NCBI GenBank assembly: GCA_937925595.1
Contig: CALALQ010000362.1
Span: forward strand, 1-7,127
DNA from: an uncultured Demequina sp.
GTDB taxonomy: Bacteria > Actinomycetota > Actinomycetes > Actinomycetales > Demequinaceae
Length of the DNA stretch: 7,127 nucleotides
Reading direction: 5' to 3'
Part shown: positions 3,525 to 7,127 of the stretch, piece after piece
Layout: every line of letters starts with the position of its first letter
Numbering within the stretch: position 1 is the first letter of the stretch
The notes under the pieces: generated by a model
What the model was told of the DNA's origin: nothing
Seen by the model: only the letters and a program-made list of their open reading frames with translations
Database searches by the model: none
Translations under genes and position numbers: made by a program

Positions 3525-5819
3525 ATGAACCGGAAGTCGACGTGGGGGCGATCGATGGCAAGACGACGTCTTGGCTTGTTGGCAGGAACGAGCATGGGGC
3601 TCGCCGCAGCGGCGCTGATGCCGGGGCAGGCGACCGCGGGTGTCTACCGGGTGGCCAACTGCTCCGACGGAGCTCCGCCGGTCACGGATGCGTTCAATCT
3701 CTTCGCGACCCGTGGCATGCGGATCACGAAGGCATGCGCGAGCCGGAACGAGGGCGTGGGAGGGCTGATCGTCGGCAACACGGTTCGCTCGAAGAGGAAC
3801 GTCAAGCGCGGCGCGTACGCGCAGGTGTCGCTCGAGGCACCCCCAGGCTCAACGTTCCTCGCCTACGACTGGAAGGGCCAGTCGAAACGAACGGACTGCC
3901 GGTACGCCCTCCAGGTGTGGGCCGAGGTGCCGAACGCCAAGCCCCTCGTGATCCACAACCGCCCCGCGAACAAAGCGTGCCCCAAGAAGAAGCACCGGCA
4001 GAGGGGCAAGCTCCATTTCACGGGGTTCGACGTCAGAGGGGCCGTCAGGATCGTCCATCGCGTCGTCTGCGTCGGAGATTCGAAGCGCAGGTACTGCTCC
4101 GCCTCAGGGCGCAACGAGATCAGCACGTACAGCGCGGCGGTGACCGTGCAAGACGACGTCCCGCCGACCGTTCAGGTGCACCAGGACACTGCGCTGACGC
4201 GCGGCGAGTGGATCAATGGAGACCAACCGGTGAACTACGACGCCGTCGACACAGCGGGAGTGGAGTCTGCGCAGCTGTTGATCGGCAACGTTCCGGCAGG
4301 GACTCACGACCGTCCCTGTGTGCTTGCCACTCCGCCTACGCAGTCGGATCCGCGGGTGTCTTTCACAACGGCGGTGCCGTGTCCGAATGGTCAGGGACAG
4401 ATCATTCCGAACCTCGCCCGCGCAGCGGAAGGCTCCCATCCGCTCGTAGTGGTCGCAACGGACCCCGCAGGCAATGTGGGACGGTCACAAGAGTTGACCG
4501 CTCGGATCGACCGAACAGCGCCCGCTCGTGTCGACGTCGGCGTGGAGGGCGGCGAGACATGGCGCAAACGCAACGACTTCGCGGTCAAGTGGACAAATCC
4601 GTTTGAGGCGGACCGCGCGCCTATTGTCGCGGCTGTCCGCAAACTCTGTCCCGTCGCTGGGGGCAACTGCATCACGTCCGAAACCGCAGGACCGAACATC
4701 GCACGACTCGGTGTCCCGGTGCCTAAGCCAGGGGAATGGACGGTATCGCTCTGGCGGCGTGACGCAGCAGGTAACGCCTCGGACTTGATGGCGTCGGTAC
4801 CTGCGAGGTTGCGATACGACCCTGAGCCGCCACAGCTCGGTTTCGAGATTCCGGTGCCGAGTGATCCGACGCTCGTGGCAGTCAGAGCTACCGACTCTGT
4901 TTCTGGCGTGGTTGACGGGGGCATCGAACTAGGCGCCGTGAACTCCGGGGTCTGGCAGACGCTGCCGGTGCAGCGCGAGGGGGAGCGGTTCGTCGCCCGG
5001 ATTGACGACACCAAGTTCGCCCCTGGTCTGTACCAGCTGCGCGCCCGCGCGGTGGACCACGCGGGCAACGAGGCATCGACCACACTCCGCTCCGACGGTC
5101 AGTCGATGACGTTGAATTTGCCTGTACGAGTCGTCTCAGCGCTACAGACGACGTTCGAGCAGGAGCGGACGGTGCGTGAGCGGGTCCGTAGGAAGGGCCG
5201 GATCCGTGTTGTCCGCAAGCGCGTCGTCGTGCCGTCGCAGAGCGCGCGGGTGCTGTTCGGCGAATCAGCTCAGGTCGGCGGCCGGCTCGTCGCACCGGAC
5301 GGCTCGGGGATCGCGGGAGCCAACGTGAGCGTGGTGGCGGTCTCTCCCTTTGGTGTCGAAGAGGTAATCGACACGGTGCAGACAGCGCCGGATGGCGGCT
5401 TCCGCTACACAGCTTCCGGTATCGCCAACCGCACGCTTCGCTTCGTGTACGCCGGTTCGTCGGTCATTTTGCCGACACACAGCGAGTTGGCGATGACGGT
5501 CCCGGCGAGCACGACATTGCGCGTCAACAAGCATCGGCTGCGCAACGGTCAGACAGTCATCTTCAGCGGACCGGTGAGTACGCTCCCGTTGCCGCCCGAG
5601 GGCAAGCTGATCGAGATGCAGGTCAAACAGCCCGGGCGGTGGCAAACCTTCAAGACCGTGCGTACGGACGCCGCCGGGCAGTTCCAGGTTCGTTACAAGT
5701 TCCGGCGCACCTCGGGTGTCGTCGACTACTTCTTCCGGGTCCGGCTGCCGGCAGAGGCGGGCTACCCGTTCACGGCCGGCGTTTCGCGGGTCGTGCGGGT
5801 GCGGGTGAGCGGACCATGA
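3525..5819 (+). CDS. Large secreted protein with cysteine-rich N-domain and Ig-like repeats
   Basis: From ATG 3525 the product is 764 residues. A second ATG at 3555, with GGGGG 6 nt before it, would give 754 residues with a tighter signal peptide beginning MARRR. The signal peptide has an Arg-rich n-region (13-15), a hydrophobic core (16-31) and an ATA-G cleavage site near residue 38. Residues 39 to about 220 form a domain with six cysteines. Three Ig-like beta-sandwich units follow, marked by DPAGN (313-317), DAAGN (413-417) and DHAGN (511-515), 100 and 98 residues apart; RTAPA and PEPP linkers follow the first two. A basic linker (about 552-572, rich in R/K/V) leads to a carboxypeptidase-regulatory-like unit (GRLVAPDGSGIAGANVSVVA) and a final beta-domain with GRWQTFKTVRTDAAGQFQVR. 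There are ten cysteines, an even number, consistent with disulfides outside the cell. No enzyme motif, sortase signal or C-terminal membrane helix is seen, so it is probably a secreted adhesin or matrix protein; the ligand is unknown. The stop overlaps an ATG in the next frame (ATGA, 5816-5819). Confidence 0.82.
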   Translation: MNRKSTWGRSMARRRLGLLAGTSMGLAAAALMPGQATAGVYRVANCSDGAPPVTDAFNLFATRGMRITKACASRNEGVGGLIVGNTVRSKRNVKRGAYAQVSLEAPPGSTFLAYDWKGQSKRTDCRYALQVWAEVPNAKPLVIHNRPANKACPKKKHRQRGKLHFTGFDVRGAVRIVHRVVCVGDSKRRYCSASGRNEISTYSAAVTVQDDVPPTVQVHQDTALTRGEWINGDQPVNYDAVDTAGVESAQLLIGNVPAGTHDRPCVLATPPTQSDPRVSFTTAVPCPNGQGQIIPNLARAAEGSHPLVVVATDPAGNVGRSQELTARIDRTAPARVDVGVEGGETWRKRNDFAVKWTNPFEADRAPIVAAVRKLCPVAGGNCITSETAGPNIARLGVPVPKPGEWTVSLWRRDAAGNASDLMASVPARLRYDPEPPQLGFEIPVPSDPTLVAVRATDSVSGVVDGGIELGAVNSGVWQTLPVQREGERFVARIDDTKFAPGLYQLRARAVDHAGNEASTTLRSDGQSMTLNLPVRVVSALQTTFEQERTVRERVRRKGRIRVVRKRVVVPSQSARVLFGESAQVGGRLVAPDGSGIAGANVSVVAVSPFGVEEVIDTVQTAPDGGFRYTASGIANRTLRFVYAGSSVILPTHSELAMTVPASTTLRVNKHRLRNGQTVIFSGPVSTLPLPPEGKLIEMQVKQPGRWQTFKTVRTDAAGQFQVRYKFRRTSGVVDYFFRVRLPAEAGYPFTAGVSRVVRVRVSGP

Positions 5820-5876
5820 CACCCAAGCGCGAAACTTTCCGGCGTCCCCGGGGTCAGGGCAGCGAGCCCGCCAGTC

Positions 5877-5882
5877 AAGGAG
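5877..5882 (+). promoter_or_regulatory. Strong ribosome binding site that fixes the start of the next gene
   Basis: AAGGAG lies 5 nt before GTG 5888. The earlier in-frame ATG at 5816, which overlaps the preceding stop, has only a weak GAGCGG in front. The resulting N-terminus, a short basic stretch leading into one hydrophobic helix, is also what this family usually has. Confidence 0.75.
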
Positions 5883-5887
5883 ATCAG

Positions 5888-6484
5888 GTGTTCCGATCGC
5901 TCCGCTCCCGTCTCACCTACGCCAACGTCATGTCGACGCTGGCTGTCTTCATCGCGCTCGGTGGGTCGTCCTACGCGGCCGTGAAGATCAGCGGCAAGGA
6001 CCTGAAGAACCGCTCGGTCCCCGGCACGAAAATCAAGCGCAACTCGCTCACGGGTGTTGAGATCCGCGAGTCGAAGCTTGGCCGCGTGCCGCGAGCGGCA
6101 TCTGCGGATAGCCTCAGCGTTGAGGCAACGCAGCAGCTGCTGGTCAAGTGCCCGGCGGACACGTTTCCCACGGCCGGGACGTGCGTTGAGGAGACGGCAC
6201 GTCGTCCCCTTGCTTACGGTGCCGCGGTGTTGGAGTGCCTCAGTGTTGGCAAGCCCCCAGGGCCCGGCCGGCGGTTGCCTACACACGGGGAGATGCAGGC
6301 AGCACTTACTCGCGTGACGCTCACCCCCGGGGGGGAGTTGACGTCGGACGTGTATCCGTCGAGCCAGTTCCCGGGCGCGCTCGACGTGTTGTACGTGACG
6401 AGCCAAACCGGCGCCGTTGCGCTCACTGCAGACCGTTACGAAGGCGCCAAGGCCTTCCGCTGCGTGACCGATCCGATCAACTGA
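5888..6484 (+). CDS. Membrane-anchored protein with N-terminal ALGGSSYAAV helix and lectin/FGE-like C-domain
   Basis: The 198-residue product starts with a basic stretch (FRSLRSRLT) and one hydrophobic segment (about 13-32) containing the ALGGSSYAAV signature common in Solirubrobacterales exported proteins; it serves as signal or membrane anchor. Next are about three copies of a 10-residue unit: KNRSVPGTKI (40-49), KRNSLTGVEI (50-59) and RESKLGRVP (60-68). The rest (87-198) is a small extracytoplasmic domain with cysteines 88, 99, 117 and 192. CPADTFPTAGTCVEETARRP, a GRRLPTHGEMQAA helix (127-139), GELTSDV (149-155) and a closing FRCV (190-193) recall the C-type-lectin fold of formylglycine-generating-enzyme-like proteins and phage tail tips. 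Catalytic residues are not apparent, so a binding role is more likely. It follows the Ig-repeat gene by 68 nt and is probably co-transcribed. If ATG 5816 were used, 24 polar residues would be added in front of the helix. Confidence 0.75.
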   Translation: MFRSLRSRLTYANVMSTLAVFIALGGSSYAAVKISGKDLKNRSVPGTKIKRNSLTGVEIRESKLGRVPRAASADSLSVEATQQLLVKCPADTFPTAGTCVEETARRPLAYGAAVLECLSVGKPPGPGRRLPTHGEMQAALTRVTLTPGGELTSDVYPSSQFPGALDVLYVTSQTGAVALTADRYEGAKAFRCVTDPIN

Positions 6485-6502
6485 GCGAGGAGCGGAGATC
6501 TC

Positions 6503-7127
6503 ATGACCTTGTTGAAGGCGCAGGCGGCGGTCACCGCCGCCGCGTTGGCGATCACGTCGATCGCTCCGACCGTGGCGTTCGCGCAGCGGGACCCCGCCGT
6601 GGAGGACGGGGCAGCGGAGGTTGACGAGTCAGCCGCCGTCCTGGATCTGGGTGAGGCCGTCGGCGACGTCACCGACGAGCCAGACGCGCCAGAGAGCGAC
6701 GCGCCGGTCGAGCCCGCAGGTGGGCAGCCACCCGCGGTCGCTCCGACCGTCACCGACAGCAGCCCGGCACCGGAAGCCCCGTCCTCGCCTGAGAAGCCTG
6801 CTGTCGAGGAATCGGATGCCCCGGCCGCCGAGGAAGAGGCCGACGAAGAGACCGCAGCGCCTGCTCCGGCGACCCCGCCGGCGGCGGATGCGCCGGCCGC
6901 GGCCAGCGACCCCGCGCCGCCCACCAGCAGCGAGGTCGAGACCGACGCGGTCGAGGCGAAGCCGCGCAAGCAGCGCAAGAGCAAGCGCGCCAAGCGGAAG
7001 GCGCGCAAGGCGACGCCCGCAGCTCGTCCGGCAGCGCCCGCGCCGAAAGCCACGGCTCCGGCGGTGCGCGCGATCCCGACGCCGACGGTGCGCGTCGTTG
7101 CGGCGACGCCGCGTGCCGCGGCGGTGA
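6503..7127 (+). CDS. Secreted acidic/basic Pro-Ala-rich protein, N-terminal part (runs off right edge)
   Basis: An ATG at 6503 opens a frame of 208 codons to the window end without a stop. GGAG 5 nt upstream (6494-6497) is a good ribosome binding site, and the gene is 18 nt after the previous stop, so an operon is likely. Residues 1-27 form a signal peptide (Lys at 5, an alanine-rich core, cleavage after VAFA). The mature chain has low complexity: residues 28 to about 150 are rich in Asp, Glu, Pro and Ala with almost no Arg or Lys. A dense basic block follows (about 153-170, KPRKQRKSKRAKRKARK), then an Ala/Pro-rich stretch. The stretch resembles wall-spanning or intrinsically disordered linkers, so a folded domain may lie beyond the window. 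A long opposite-strand frame over the same bases is its mirror. Function unknown. Confidence 0.72.
   Translation, partial: MTLLKAQAAVTAAALAITSIAPTVAFAQRDPAVEDGAAEVDESAAVLDLGEAVGDVTDEPDAPESDAPVEPAGGQPPAVAPTVTDSSPAPEAPSSPEKPAVEESDAPAAEEEADEETAAPAPATPPAADAPAAASDPAPPTSSEVETDAVEAKPRKQRKSKRAKRKARKATPAARPAAPAPKATAPAVRAIPTPTVRVVAATPRAAAV

Noticed and set aside
3421..3530. Possible riboswitch (c-di-GMP, TPP or cobalamin type) in the leader of the Ig-repeat gene
   Set aside because: Short likenesses (GCCACT, GGCAGGTAGGC, CCAAACC) are present, but none comes with the rest of the conserved core of those families in the right order.
5816..5887. ATG 5816 as start of the anchored lectin-fold protein
   Set aside because: It overlaps the previous stop as ATGA but has a weak ribosome binding site. 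The AAGGAG at 5877-5882 before GTG 5888 is far better and gives the usual N-terminus.
6436..7053. Long minus-strand frame opposite the last two plus-strand genes
   Set aside because: It is Ser/Ala/Gly-rich low-complexity sequence mirroring the Pro/Glu/Ala-rich plus-strand gene, which has a signal peptide and a ribosome binding site.
6621..7127. Plus-strand Arg/Pro-rich frame inside the last gene
   Set aside because: It is a shifted frame of the gene starting at 6503 and has no ribosome binding site or domain.

Overview
The window is high-GC bacterial DNA. It most likely comes from an actinomycete of the class Thermoleophilia, order Solirubrobacterales. The pointers are the membrane-anchored family with an N-terminal ALGGSSYAAV-type helix followed by short NRS/NSLTG repeats, the large exported Ig-repeat protein before it, and several GTG starts. 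This assignment rests on recalled family resemblance, not on a search.

Left part (1-3120): everything is on the minus strand. In transcription order there is an NCS2/AzgA-like permease that has lost its N-terminal half (2224-3120), a 180-residue multi-pass membrane protein of unknown function (1628-2170), a compact DUF2071-like (acetoacetate-decarboxylase superfamily) protein (1212-1625), a siderophore-interacting FAD/NAD(P)H ferric reductase (425-1195), and the start of an exported YVTN-type beta-propeller protein that runs off the left edge (1-387). The middle genes are tightly packed (TAG-CC-ATG at 1623-1630). Two promoter-like sites sharing the core GGTACC(T/C)T lie just upstream of the membrane-protein and reductase starts. 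The second is part of a perfect 14-bp palindrome, TTAGGGTACCCTAA, which may be an iron-type operator.

Middle (about 3121-3521): a non-coding, visibly less GC-rich divergent region. It starts at the permease breakpoint and holds several inverted repeats, a direct repeat of CGATTTCG, and a promoter-like TTGACC element flanked by TGCCAAA/TTTGGCA arms. No RNA family was recognised.

Right part (3525-7127): a plus-strand cassette of three exported or membrane-anchored proteins, closely spaced and probably one operon. They are a 764-residue secreted protein with a cysteine-bearing N-terminal domain, Ig-like repeats and two C-terminal beta-domains; a 198-residue single-pass membrane protein with a C-type-lectin-like or FGE-like C-terminal domain; and a secreted protein with a long acidic Pro/Ala-rich stretch followed by a basic block, cut by the right edge. 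Together they look like a cell-surface module of unknown function. No RNA genes, CRISPR arrays, insertion sequences or origins were seen.
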